DNA of 64,000 bases from Halorubrum sp. Atlit-26R (lineage in GTDB: Archaea > Halobacteriota > Halobacteria > Halobacteriales > Haloferacaceae), in contig NZ_QPLT01000017.1 in the NCBI RefSeq assembly GCF_003666015.1, positions 1-64,000 of the forward strand. The letters are read 5' to 3'. Both the position numbers and the translations under genes were made by a program. The notes beneath the pieces were generated by a model, which was not told where the DNA came from, did no database searches, and saw only the letters and a list, made by a program, of their open reading frames with translations. Below are positions 27,401 through 36,721 of this stretch, piece after piece. Position 1 is the first letter of the stretch. Each line of letters starts with the position of its first letter.

Positions 27401-30231
27401 ACCCTCGTGGGGTTGAAGCTCGGCGTGGACCCACCGGCCGTCGCCGATGTCGCTAGTTTCAGACGTACCCTCGTGGGGTTGAAGCAAGACCTGAAAACGC
27501 TTATCGCAAAGATCGAATCTGGTTTCAGACGTACCCTCGTGGGGTTGAAGCGACACCTACGGCCGCGGACCCATCTACTGCGACGTTTCAGACGTACCCT
27601 CGTGGGGTTGAAGCGGTACGCGCTCTTTACGGATCAACCGCTCCAGCGCGTTTCAGACGTACCCTCGTGGGGTTGAAGCTCCGCGAGAAACGGATTGTCC
27701 GCGCTCGTCGCGTGCCGTTTCAGACGTACCCTCGTGGGGTTGAAGCATATCTCAAAGCATCCTGAGGTACCTAGGGATTGTTTCAGACGTACCCTCGTGG
27801 GGTTGAAGCAGCGCGCCCGGTCGTGCTTATCGGATGGCCCTATGGTTTCAGACGTACCCTCGTGGGGTTGAAGCGACACTCGCCGCGGCGTCAAGCCGGG
27901 CCGCCCCACGTTTCAGACGTACCCTCGTGGGGTTGAAGCAGCATCGGGCAAGACGACTACGGCGGCATCCAGCTAGTTTCAGACGTACCCTCGTGGGGTT
28001 GAAGCTGCGCAGACTGGCCAGAATTCACAGATCTACCAGAGTTTCAGACGTACCCTCGTGGGGTTGAAGCCGGCACATCGATCCTTGGCGAGCCGAACAG
28101 GTACGCGTTTCAGACGTACCCTCGTGGGGTTGAAGCAAGACGCGCCACGAGCTACTCGTGTGGTCGCACGTCGTTTCAGACGTACCCTCGTGGGGTTGAA
28201 GCGCCCGCGAGGTCCGCGCGTACGCCTCGGTGACGCGTTTCAGACGTACCCTCGTGGGGTTGAAGCGTTATCGGAGTAGTAGCGGTTGTGGTGCGTCGTT
28301 GAGTTGGCGGTTTCAGACGTACCCTCGTGGGGTTGAAGCCGCCGGTAGCCCGGGTCGTCCGGCCCGCGGCGGTGGGTTTCAGACGTACCCTCGTGGGGTT
28401 GAAGCAGTCACTCCGCGATCCGAAATACTACGAGGTCGGTGGTTTCAGACGTACCCTCGTGGGGTTGAAGCCGGTCGAACACGTTGCGCTTGTATATCTG
28501 TTCAGGGTGTTTCAGACGTACCCTCGTGGGGTTGAAGCAGCCCTTGCCACTCGCGGGCGGGTACGTCGTCGTAGGTTTCAGACGTACCCTCGTGGGGTTG
28601 AAGCATATCAGGCTGGCAGGAGCCGCTCGGAGCGGGCGGGTTTCAGACGTACCCTCGTGGGGTTGAAGCAATATACCGTTTGTCGACCAGATCGCGCTCT
28701 ACGCGTTTCAGACGTACCCTCGTGGGGTTGAAGCGATCGTCGCACGGATCTGCCGGAGGCGTCGGTTAGTGGTTTCAGACGTACCCTCGTGGGGTTGAAG
28801 CGCTTGCCCGCCCGACACCGTCGCCGTGAACTTCGCCGGTTTCAGACGTACCCTCGTGGGGTTGAAGCCATCCATCGGAGGATGGTTGATGAATCAACCC
28901 CACAGTTTCAGACGTACCCTCGTGGGGTTGAAGCAAACACGAAGGAGAACGGCAGTGACGGGTCGAACAGTTTCAGACGTACCCTCGTGGGGTTGAAGCA
29001 TCCGTACGTAGACGAGCCCCGCGACGCCCGCTATCGTTTCAGACGTACCCTCGTGGGGTTGAAGCTCGCCGGCGCGCTTCGCGGCAGCAAGGGTATCACC
29101 GGTTTCAGACGTACCCTCGTGGGGTTGAAGCGGACGAACGCGTCGGAGGCTGCGTCCGCCCGGGAGGTGTTTCAGACGTACCCTCGTGGGGTTGAAGCCC
29201 TCGCCCGTACTGCCGGAATCGCCTGAGTCGACGTTTCAGACGTACCCTCGTGGGGTTGAAGCAACGTCGACGAGTGGATCGACGAGCATCACTACCAGGT
29301 TTCAGACGTACCCTCGTGGGGTTGAAGCAACGTCGACGAGTGGATCGACGAGCATCACTACCAGGTTTCAGACGTACCCTCGTGGGGTTGAAGCTCGGCG
29401 TACACGTCGGGCTTCCCACCCGTGAGTTGTGTTTCAGACGTACCCTCGTGGGGTTGAAGCGGATCTGGCGTCTGACCGCATCGGTAAAGTACGAGTTTCA
29501 GACGTACCCTCGTGGGGTTGAAGCTCCTCGGGCGGCACTTCGAGGTCGCTATACACGTCGGTTTCAGACGTACCCTCGTGGGGTTGAAGCCCGTTCGGTG
29601 TATCGCGGTCGAATACCATGCCGTTGTTTCAGACGTACCCTCGTGGGGTTGAAGCGGCTCCGCGGTGTCGAGTCCGACCGTCTCCACGTCGAGTTTCAGA
29701 CGTACCCTCGTGGGGTTGAAGCGCTTGGCACAATATCCCCGACGAGGTGGCCGAACAGTTTCAGACGTACCCTCGTGGGGTTGAAGCCACGAAGAGCTCG
29801 ACGGCCTGATCGAGACTGCTGAGTTTCAGACGTACCCTCGTGGGGTTGAAGCGAGGTCATGGTCGCCGATCACTCGTCCGGGTCGCTGTTTCAGACGTAC
29901 CCTCGTGGGGTTGAAGCTAAGTGTCGGCGTTCGTACACAACGGACCCATAATGGTTTCAGACGTACCCTCGTGGGGTTGAAGCAGGTGGTCGACGTTGGC
30001 GGCGACATTGAAGGCGACGTTTCAGACGTACCCTCGTGGGGTTGAAGCTGAGGTTAGCCACTCCCCACCCACACACACCCTCCGTTTCAGACGTACCCTC
30101 GTGGGGTTGAAGCAAGGCGACGGCGCGGACGCACGCGGATGGGAACCCGTTTCAGGCGAACCCTTGTGGGATTGAAGCGAGCCCGTCGCTCGGAGCTCGA
30201 CGTCCGTATCCGCGGGTTTCAGACGAACCCT
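21499..30231 (+). CRISPR. Type I-B CRISPR array, ~132 repeats
   Basis: The 30-bp repeat starts GTTTCAGACGTACCC and ends TCGTGGGGTTGAAGC. I located 132 identical-looking copies from 21499 to 30113, with spacers mostly 33-37 nt. The mean unit of 65.5 bp agrees with this count. One altered repeat (30149-30178) and one 16-bp stub (30216-30231) close the distal end. Reading from the leader, the last eight repeat bases, GTTGAAGC, would form the crRNA 5' handle after Cas6 cleavage. Three spacer pairs are duplicated: 21596/22056, 25201/27875 (one mismatch) and 29263/29329. Open frames inside the array are repeat artefacts. Confidence 0.98.
30149..30231 (+). repeat. Degenerate distal repeats of the array
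   Basis: The repeat at 30149-30178 reads GTTTCAGGCGAACCC then TTGTGGGATTGAAGC. It differs from the main repeat at several positions and is closer to the repeat common in other haloarchaeal I-B arrays. After one more 37-nt spacer, only GTTTCAGACGAACCCT (30216-30231) remains. Degeneration at this end marks the oldest part of the array. Confidence 0.85.
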
Positions 30232-30338
30232 ACATATCGAGATAGGGGCCGCAAGCCCGAAATATGGCACTGTAGCCGATTATCACGAACGTCAAATCTC
30301 AGTACCAGATTTAAATGCTTAGCAGATAGTGACTTGGT

Positions 30339-30740
30339 ATGGCTGAAGTTCAAGCAATCTTTCTTGCTATCTGTTTCCCGGTTCTTACGATAGGACTCCA
30401 CGAACTGACCCACCTAGCAGTCGCCCGGATTGTCTGCCCGCTTTCGATTGAACAGACCTCATGGGTCCCGTTCCGACTTCGCCTCGATTTTGAGAGACTG
30501 CCGGCAAAAGCCACACTCCGGATGATTGCACTTGCCCCTCTATTTGTCGGCGGCGTGGCTGCTGCCGTCGCTATTCAGACCGGTATTTGGCAACAGATTA
30601 AAATCGCAGATCCGTACTACCTCCATCATCTTATGATAGCGTACTGGTTCCTCTATATCATTCCCAGCCCTGCAGATATTCGACTAGCCATCTGGCCGTC
30701 GGTAGAAGACACACAGCATGTTCAGGTGAATCCACAATGA
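30339..30740 (+). CDS. Membrane protein with HExxH motif
   Basis: A 133-residue protein with about four membrane segments (~5-20, ~62-78, ~95-112 and a weaker one). HELTHLAVA in or beside the first segment (~21-29) is an HExxH zinc-peptidase signature as in small site-2-protease-like or DUF3267-like proteins. A second ligand is not obvious; HHLMIAYWFLYIIPSPADIR (~residues 95-115) may supply it. ATTTAAAT ~25-30 nt before the ATG fits a leaderless promoter. It overlaps the next gene by 4 bp, so the two are an operon. Confidence 0.6.
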   Translation: MAEVQAIFLAICFPVLTIGLHELTHLAVARIVCPLSIEQTSWVPFRLRLDFERLPAKATLRMIALAPLFVGGVAAAVAIQTGIWQQIKIADPYYLHHLMIAYWFLYIIPSPADIRLAIWPSVEDTQHVQVNPQ

Positions 30741-32443
30741 GTGGACATTCAAGTAATATGTCCGCAATAGACGACAATCGTGCTGTTTCGACAGTAATCG
30801 GGGTCGTTATTTTGTTTGGGTTTCTGATCCTTGCGCTCTCACTATACCAGGTAGAAATCGTTCCACAGCAGAATGCAGAGACCGAGTTCCAACACTCTGG
30901 AGAGGTTCGCAACGATCTTGTCGAGCTCAGAGCAGGTATTCTACAAGCCGGGAGCATCGATCAGCCACAGTACCAGACGGTTGAGCTGGGTACTACATAT
31001 TCAACCCGTGTATTCACAATAAATCCTCCAGCGCCGGCTGGGACGATACGTACCAGCGAGCCATATCCGATCACGATTGCGTACGAATCCAATGAAACGG
31101 TGATCGAGACTATTCCGACTCGGTTCATCGAGTACCGACCGGGGTACAACGAACTTGACCGCTCTCCGACGTGGTATGACGCATCCGTGCTTTACCTTGA
31201 TGCTCGTGACGAGGGCGGTGGAATCGCAGTAATTGAAGATCAGAACCTCGTCGATAGTGACGGTGAGGTACAAATTACGGCTCTCCAAAACGAGTTTCGC
31301 CGAAGCGGGACCGGCCAAGTCACTCTTGAACTCCGTCCAGCTGAAAATGTTATTGGCGACATCCCTGAAGCTGATCTAAATATCACTGTTCCAACGCGGT
31401 TGAGCAATGGAGAGTACTGGAACAGCGCAGATATTTCAAATAATAAGTATAGCGTTACAGACGATGTAAACGACGACGGAATCCACAACCTAACGCTTGA
31501 GACAACCACCAGTAGTCTAACTATCGATACTGTCGGCGTACAGGAAGTACCTGAAGAGCCAGTTCAGAACAGCAATGCACGTATTGGTGGGTCAACCAGC
31601 CAGAACGATCCCCCGGTGGTTGAAGAGCTTATCTACCAGAACGATGCCGTGGCCTATGACGGCAACGATTTCGATGCTGTCGCTGGTGGGGTAAACTTCT
31701 CCGTCACGAACCGCGTTGGCGAAGACGTCACGATCACTGATGTCAGAGTAACACCGAGGAACAGCGCCATCAGTGACCTCAGCGACGACGGATTACCGAA
31801 TGGCGAACCCGTGACAAGTGAGGTATACGTTGCCGCGGACTTGGCCGATGCCTACGTTGATTACGACGATGGAACCGCCCTTCCGAAAACTGTCGATCTA
31901 GACACCGACGGGTTCACTAATAACGGGAACGCACAACTTTCGGACGGCGCAACGGCCACGTTCTACCTCTATGAGTTCACTAACGGCTTTTCGTCTGTCG
32001 ACATGAGCGGTGAGGACGTGGAAATCACGATTACGTACCAGCCAGCGAGCGGCGGAACCGAGACGAAGACGTTTACTATCACGCCAAACAGTGGGGATGC
32101 CGGCAGTGGTGGAAACCAAGCTCCGACGATTGATACCTTCCAGACGACAGACACCAGCAAGACTGGTGGTAATCCGAAGTACGCCCAGTTCGATGTTGAC
32201 TGGACGGTTTCCGACGACAGTCAAGTACAAAGTCTAGAGTTGACGATGGCAAGAGTGGGCTCTGGCAACGAGGTCGACAGTGCGACACCATCTGTTTCGG
32301 GAGCGAGCGCCAGCGGAGTGACATCCCTTAGGGGGCCAGACCAATCTCCGAACCCTGGTGGACAGCAGTACGATATAACCATCACCGTAACTGACGACGA
32401 TGGGGAGACATCAAGCCAGACCCAGCAGGTTACGGTTTCATGA
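30737..32443 (+). CDS. Secreted protein with pilin-like N-terminus
   Basis: A 568-residue protein. Residues ~13-42 (DDNRAVSTVIGVVILFGFLI) match the type IV pilin/DUF7289-like N-terminal anchor of haloarchaea, with a hydrophobic stretch that would hold it at the membrane. The remainder is an acidic, beta-rich extracellular region with repeated Ig-like segments (PVVEELIYQNDAV, ITITYQPASGGT, YDITITVTDDDGET). No catalytic motif is seen. It is coupled to the upstream membrane HExxH protein, which could process it; that link is inference from adjacency. An internal ATG at 30758 is a possible start. Confidence 0.6.
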   Translation: MSGHSSNMSAIDDNRAVSTVIGVVILFGFLILALSLYQVEIVPQQNAETEFQHSGEVRNDLVELRAGILQAGSIDQPQYQTVELGTTYSTRVFTINPPAPAGTIRTSEPYPITIAYESNETVIETIPTRFIEYRPGYNELDRSPTWYDASVLYLDARDEGGGIAVIEDQNLVDSDGEVQITALQNEFRRSGTGQVTLELRPAENVIGDIPEADLNITVPTRLSNGEYWNSADISNNKYSVTDDVNDDGIHNLTLETTTSSLTIDTVGVQEVPEEPVQNSNARIGGSTSQNDPPVVEELIYQNDAVAYDGNDFDAVAGGVNFSVTNRVGEDVTITDVRVTPRNSAISDLSDDGLPNGEPVTSEVYVAADLADAYVDYDDGTALPKTVDLDTDGFTNNGNAQLSDGATATFYLYEFTNGFSSVDMSGEDVEITITYQPASGGTETKTFTITPNSGDAGSGGNQAPTIDTFQTTDTSKTGGNPKYAQFDVDWTVSDDSQVQSLELTMARVGSGNEVDSATPSVSGASASGVTSLRGPDQSPNPGGQQYDITITVTDDDGETSSQTQQVTVS

Positions 32444-33136
32444 CACTGAGACCTGCGCACGGCTTGTTAACAGTACTTGTATCACTATACTGACCCCGGT
32501 TATGTGGAATTATCATACCGAGGCGACATGTGTCACTGAATCAACAGGATTAAACTAGAGAATTTGGTCACCTATGACAAAAATCTTTCACTTCATCCGG
32601 GAGGTTGTGCTAGCGGATCAAAGAATTACTGGCGATGGAGGTGAATCCACCGATCTAGGTGGTGACGGCGGATTCACTGCGATGGATGCTGACCCCGGGT
32701 TCATATCAATGTGACAAGCGATACAAACACTTACCCCGGCTACGAGCTGACCGTCGACGAGACTGACAGCGGGTAGTCCACGGCGATTATCGAGTATCGG
32801 GTCGGTTCTGTAGTGACCTCCGGACGTTCAACGTCGACGCACGGCGCTCCGTGACAAACGTCACGGTGGTAGCTCATCGATACAAGTCTGGGTGAGTGCG
32901 ATTCTGACGGAACACTCCGCTCTGGGCCAGCCACAAATCTAGACACACCTAGAAATTAGTCTGGCTGTAGCCTCTAAGCCTTGTTCTGGCTGACCTAGCA
33001 AACTCCTAAAATACACAACCGATATGCTATCTTTAGTACGAGACAGCTGAACCCTAAACTGCGTCGAGAAGGTAGTGCTATACACAAAACCGCAGTAACC
33101 CCCACTTGTTTAAGTTAGTTGTACGTCCTCGAAAAC
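32444..33136. other. Decayed intergenic region
   Basis: Apart from the transposase stub at 32574-32715, this stretch has only short broken frames. 32700-32790 reads as secreted-protein-like sequence (INVTSDTNTYPGYELTVDET) ending at TAG, perhaps a leftover of another exported protein. TTTAAG near 33108 is a good TATA candidate for the recombinase gene. Confidence 0.4.
32574..32715 (+). pseudogene. IS5-type transposase N-terminal remnant
   Basis: ATG 32574 opens MTKIFHFIREVVLADQ, then RITGDGGEST, a degraded match to the transposase start at 63908 (MTQISRFIGEVVPVAQRVTG). Homology fades after GGFTAMDAD. No inverted ends or the rest of the transposase are seen. Confidence 0.7.
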
Positions 33137-33958
33137 ATGAGCGAAAACGGACCCACGACCGCGGCGATCTACGCCCGGGTCTCGACATCGGATCAGGACG
33201 TGTCTCGGCAGCTCGACGAGGCGCGTGAACACCTGGAGCGTCTCGGTGTCAAAGACGTCGAGGAGTATCCGGAGATCGTCTCCGGCGCCGCCGACACCGA
33301 CACTCGCGAGGTCTACAACCAACTCCTCGACGACGTCGAGAGTGGGGAGTTCGATATCGTGATCGTTCACGAGATCAGCCGGCTCTCTCGCCTCGGCCCG
33401 ACTGAGATTCACGAATTCATCCAGCACTGCTTGGAACACGACACCGGCGTTGAGGCTCTCGACGTCGGCCTGAAGATTCACGTCGACGACGGCGAGCTTC
33501 AGCAGACAATATACAGCATGGTTGCTCGGCTGATGGGCGACCTCGCCCAAATAGAACACCAGCAAAAACTCCAGCGGATACGGTCGGGCGTCCGCGCCGC
33601 ACAGTCCGCCGGAAAGTGGACCGGGAGGCCGCCAGCAGGGTTCGTCGTCGAGGATGGCTACCTTCACGTTGATCCGTCCGAGTTCCTACACGTCCGGGAG
33701 GCCCTCACCCGTGTCGACCGCGGTGAGTCGTTCGCGACTGTCGCTGGCGACACCGGCATCGCCGAGTCGACGCTCCGGAGTCTCCACCAAGATCGTCGCG
33801 ACCTCTACCTCGGTGGCGAAGCTGAAGACGATCGCGTCGACGAAGCGCTCACCGACGTCCGTCCGCTACAGGATGCGCGTGCCGAGGATCCCAACCTCGA
33901 AGAGCTGCGCGAACGCGTCGAGCGATTAGAGGAGGCCACGGACATCAACAACCGCTAG
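33137..33958 (+). CDS. Serine recombinase (resolvase/invertase family)
   Basis: A 273-residue protein. The N-terminal catalytic domain has AAIYARVSTSDQDVSRQLDE, where the serine of RVSTSDQ is the nucleophile, and the arginine helix EISRLSRLGPTEIHEF. A long helix and a small DNA-binding part (EALTRVDRGESFATVAGDTG, then IAESTLRSL) follow, and a coiled-coil tail ends the protein. ATG 33137 is 25-30 nt after TTTAAG. Such recombinases resolve plasmid multimers or move small elements; no attachment site was identified. Confidence 0.85.
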   Translation: MSENGPTTAAIYARVSTSDQDVSRQLDEAREHLERLGVKDVEEYPEIVSGAADTDTREVYNQLLDDVESGEFDIVIVHEISRLSRLGPTEIHEFIQHCLEHDTGVEALDVGLKIHVDDGELQQTIYSMVARLMGDLAQIEHQQKLQRIRSGVRAAQSAGKWTGRPPAGFVVEDGYLHVDPSEFLHVREALTRVDRGESFATVAGDTGIAESTLRSLHQDRRDLYLGGEAEDDRVDEALTDVRPLQDARAEDPNLEELRERVERLEEATDINNR

Positions 33959-33999
33959 CGCTTCTACCCCTCAATCTCCGACACACGAGCGATCGTAGA

Positions 34000-34015
34000 C
34001 CTGCCTGACGGCAGG
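34000..34015 (+). terminator. Small hairpin after the recombinase gene
   Basis: CCTGCC and GGCAGG pair around TGAC, 42 bp after the recombinase stop. There is no T-run, so termination is uncertain. Confidence 0.25.
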
Positions 34016-34181
34016 CTCAACGGAGGGTGTCATAGAACACTTCACAAGGGATTGGTTTCACAGGTTCAGTAGCGAATCACCCGTCAAACTGCTCCTGCGT
34101 ATCTACCGACTCTGACTTTCTTGAACGCAGTTCATATTTGACACACAAAAAGTATATCAAAATCCCACATGAGGCTGACCC

Positions 34182-34874
34182 ATGGTCGGCGCAACTGTCG
34201 AATTCCATTTCAATTCGCCCGTATCCGAGGAACGATTCGTCCGGACGTACCTCACAGACGCGTGGGACCGCTTCGAGACGAGCGAGTACTGGACAGCCGG
34301 TTGGTTTTGGTCCTATAGACAGTTTGCTCAGTACGATACCGGACCGGATGGGGGATTAGTGCGGCTGGTGTTTGAGGGCACTCCGGATGAGGTCGTCGAG
34401 GCTGAATCTGATCGATGGGACGAGTTCAGTGGCCTCACCTCGTGGCACCTCCAGCGATACGAAGACGAAGGGTATGACAGCCTCTTGGACCAGCAAACCG
34501 ACGCGAAGGGGGAGATCGGTGGCGAGTGGGAGTACCGGCTGAAACAGCTCATCACGCAGTTTTCGCTCGCCTACTACCGCGAATTCGAGGAGCCACTCCC
34601 GATAGTCGGCGATGGCCACGATGAGAATCCGAAGCAAGTTGGATTCTGGGCAGCCATCCACGATATGTTAGTACAGTGTGGATACGACTGGTATGATGAG
34701 ACAGCGATGTGCCAGAAAGCGCTGAAAAATCGATTAAAATCCATCGCCGCCTACCAGGGTGCAGAGGCCGCCCGTGACGAGTATCAGCGGCTGCTCGCCG
34801 ACTGGCAAGCACACGAAGAAGAGCTTGAACGCTGGCTTGAGGAGACTCCCACCGGGCAGGCAACTGAACCCTGA
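34182..34874 (+). CDS. Haloarchaeal hypothetical protein
   Basis: A 230-residue soluble acidic protein beginning MVGATVEFHFNSPVSEERFV. It contains many aromatic residues (EYWTAGWFWSYRQFAQYD) and a helical C-terminal half (LKQLITQFSLAYYREFEEPL). The first 80 residues have a strand-helix-strand look that could be a small RNase- or replication-type fold, but I recognise no family. An A/T-rich stretch (AAAAAGTATATCAAAATCC, ending ~15 nt before the ATG) may be the promoter. Confidence 0.6.
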   Translation: MVGATVEFHFNSPVSEERFVRTYLTDAWDRFETSEYWTAGWFWSYRQFAQYDTGPDGGLVRLVFEGTPDEVVEAESDRWDEFSGLTSWHLQRYEDEGYDSLLDQQTDAKGEIGGEWEYRLKQLITQFSLAYYREFEEPLPIVGDGHDENPKQVGFWAAIHDMLVQCGYDWYDETAMCQKALKNRLKSIAAYQGAEAARDEYQRLLADWQAHEEELERWLEETPTGQATEP

Positions 34875-34972
34875 CAGGTACCATGTTTGGGACTGATCGA
34901 TGTCGACCCTGTACTGAGCGATTCGTGAGTCTCCTGTACTGAGCGATTGGGGGTGTGAAACTATCAACTTCT

Positions 34973-34990
34973 GAGGATTTCAACAAAGCC
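34973..34990 (+). repeat. Orphan IS-type end (one mismatch)
   Basis: GAGGATTTCAACAAAGCC, one base from the motif at 11118. CTGTACTGA occurs 40-80 bp upstream (twice), as it does before the copies at 62232 and 62438, so the conserved end is longer than the 18-bp core. Confidence 0.6.
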
Positions 34991-35052
34991 GGTGTTTCCG
35001 GTTCTGGAACACAGGCTCCTGCTTTATTATAATAGACTGATACCCTATACGC

Positions 35053-36021
35053 ATGAAAAGTCGATTGAGAGCCGCAGGTAACCGGATATTCCGTGGAACC
35101 ACCGATAGCCGTTTGCGTGCTTCTTGGCGAATCATCATCGCAGTTGGTCTGACATTTGCCGGTGCTCTGGGCGGCGTACTCGTGGTTCAGCAAGTGGCAA
35201 TACAAGACCTGTTCGTCCCCCTTTTTGCACACCTGTTTGCCGTTATCGCTGTTCTCGCTACAGCCGGGCTTCTGGCTCGCTACATCGATCACCGACGACT
35301 CTCAGACTATGGATTTGCCCTCTCTTTCAGTTGGGGGCTTGAAGCAGTCGTTGGTGCTGTCATCGGCATTGGGCTTGTTGGTCTCGCTTTCGGCTTCGCT
35401 CACCAGCTTGGCGTGGTAACTACAGTGGAAACATTCTCAGCAGGAGACGCAGAAACGCTCATGACTGGGTTCGGAGTCGTCCTGCTCGGCTGGGTATTCG
35501 TCGGGTTGTGGGAAGAGACGTTGTTTCGCGGCCTCTTTCTCAAGAACGCTGCGGAAGGGCTGTCTGTTCGAGACCTGTCTCCAACGACGGCAGCACTCGG
35601 CGCGTGGCTGAGCAGTTCGCTCGTCTATGGATTCCTTCACGGTCCACTGGGATCGAATCCAGAGGAGATTTCGTTACTGTACGCGCTGGTCATGACATCT
35701 GTCATGGGCGGCCTTTTCGGACTGGCCTACCTTCTCTCGAACGAGCTCGCACTCCCGATCGGTTTGCACACGGGCATCAACTTCGCGGAGCAAAATCTCT
35801 TCTTTGGCCCGCCCGGAGCGGTTGGTCCGGCGGTCTTGCGCACGGAGCACAGTGTTTCCGGGGCAAGGCTTCAATTCCAGTCGCTCGACCCGGTCATCAT
35901 CATTCCAGTTTTCATCTGTGGCTATCTCCTCGTCGCCGGTTGGGTATATCTACGGGATGAGACAATCTCGATCAAGCAGGGCGAAGTAGTGACCGAAGTC
36001 GATTCTAGCACTAGATGTTGA
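35053..36021 (+). CDS. CPBP-family intramembrane metalloprotease
   Basis: A 322-residue membrane protein with about eight hydrophobic segments. The CPBP (Abi/CAAX-type) signature is present: EETLFRGLFLKN (E154, E155, R159), a later GFLHGP histidine (~residue 197), and GLHTGINF near the third motif. Such proteases cleave within the membrane, act on prenylated or peptide substrates, or serve in bacteriocin immunity; the substrate here is unknown. ATG 35053 follows TTTATTATAATAG ~20-30 nt upstream, a likely promoter. Confidence 0.85.
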   Translation: MKSRLRAAGNRIFRGTTDSRLRASWRIIIAVGLTFAGALGGVLVVQQVAIQDLFVPLFAHLFAVIAVLATAGLLARYIDHRRLSDYGFALSFSWGLEAVVGAVIGIGLVGLAFGFAHQLGVVTTVETFSAGDAETLMTGFGVVLLGWVFVGLWEETLFRGLFLKNAAEGLSVRDLSPTTAALGAWLSSSLVYGFLHGPLGSNPEEISLLYALVMTSVMGGLFGLAYLLSNELALPIGLHTGINFAEQNLFFGPPGAVGPAVLRTEHSVSGARLQFQSLDPVIIIPVFICGYLLVAGWVYLRDETISIKQGEVVTEVDSSTRC

Positions 36022-36113
36022 TTGTAGTTCCCTGTCGAAACCCCCCCGGTCGGTGACTGAGCTTCACAAATCGTCCTGAGTAGATTCTCTAGGCGTTGTT
36101 TAGACGCCAGCGT

Positions 36114-36562
36114 TCAGTGGTCAGCCACCTCGATTGCGCGTTCGATGTTTCGCACCGCTGATTTCATGACAAGTTCGCCGAATTGACCGAACCCCGTTCT
36201 CGCCAACAGCGTCTCACTATATCGCTGCCGCAATCCGAAAAACACGGACTCAGCATTTGAAGGCTGGTTATACGCCGATCATGGATGAGTAAGTTTCTCT
36301 CCCATCCTCGGAAACCTGGACCGCGCTGCGGAATCAGCGGTGTGATACGTTCAGCACGCAACCTCGTACGAAGTGCTTCCCAGTCGTATCCTTTATCTGC
36401 CACCAAAGCCGTCAAATTGTCGACATTCCGCACTAACACCTGCCAACCGACCTGTGTATCGTGCGGTTGTTTCATCAAACAGTGTATATCTCGCACGCTG
36501 TTACTGCCAGAATCCGAGCAGGTTCCGACGAGCGTGCTACATACAGCGCGCGTAACTCGCAC
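36114..36562 (-). pseudogene. IS5-type transposase C-terminal remnant
   Basis: The minus strand encodes VGWQVLVRNVDNLTALVADK-GYDWEALRTRL, the region of a DDE transposase with the second aspartate (ADKGYDW), then shifts frame near 36275. It continues as NQPSNAESVFFGLRQRYSET, then MKSAVRNIERAIEVADH to a stop at 36114. The catalytic N-terminal half is missing. The element is dead. Confidence 0.75.
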
Positions 36563-36644
36563 GATATCAGGTGCCGATTCGAATAGACTGAATCACTCAG
36601 TACAGAGGATTAGTCTATCAGCGCCGCCGTCGCTTTAGGCGTGT

Positions 36645-36721
36645 AAACTACCCTACCCTACTCCCTCGGCGCTCTGCGCCTCGGTCCTTGAGGGTAGGGC
36701 TTTGATGTGGACTCCCAGCAA
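36645..36721 (-). ncRNA. Candidate TnpB guide RNA (right-end RNA) scaffold
   Basis: In this family the guide RNA runs from the 3' part of tnpB through the right end, with the guide being the DNA just outside the element. Here the 75 bp after the tnpB stop contain a stable hairpin (stem CCCTACCCTC with GAGGGAGTAGGG) ending at GGGTAGTTTAC. Inferred from family knowledge; the guide would lie left of ~36645. Confidence 0.45.

Noticed and set aside
21499-30231. Spacers targeting other parts of this window
   Set aside because: I saw no convincing match by eye; a full alignment of all spacers to the window would be needed to claim self-targeting.
21516-30270. Many open frames on both strands inside the array with repeated motifs such as FQTYPRGVEA and FNPTRVRLK
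   Set aside because: They are translations of the CRISPR repeat; no independent start signals or family-like sequence.
35124-35419. Alternative frames within the CPBP protease gene
   Set aside because: Lack the membrane pattern and motifs seen in the main frame.
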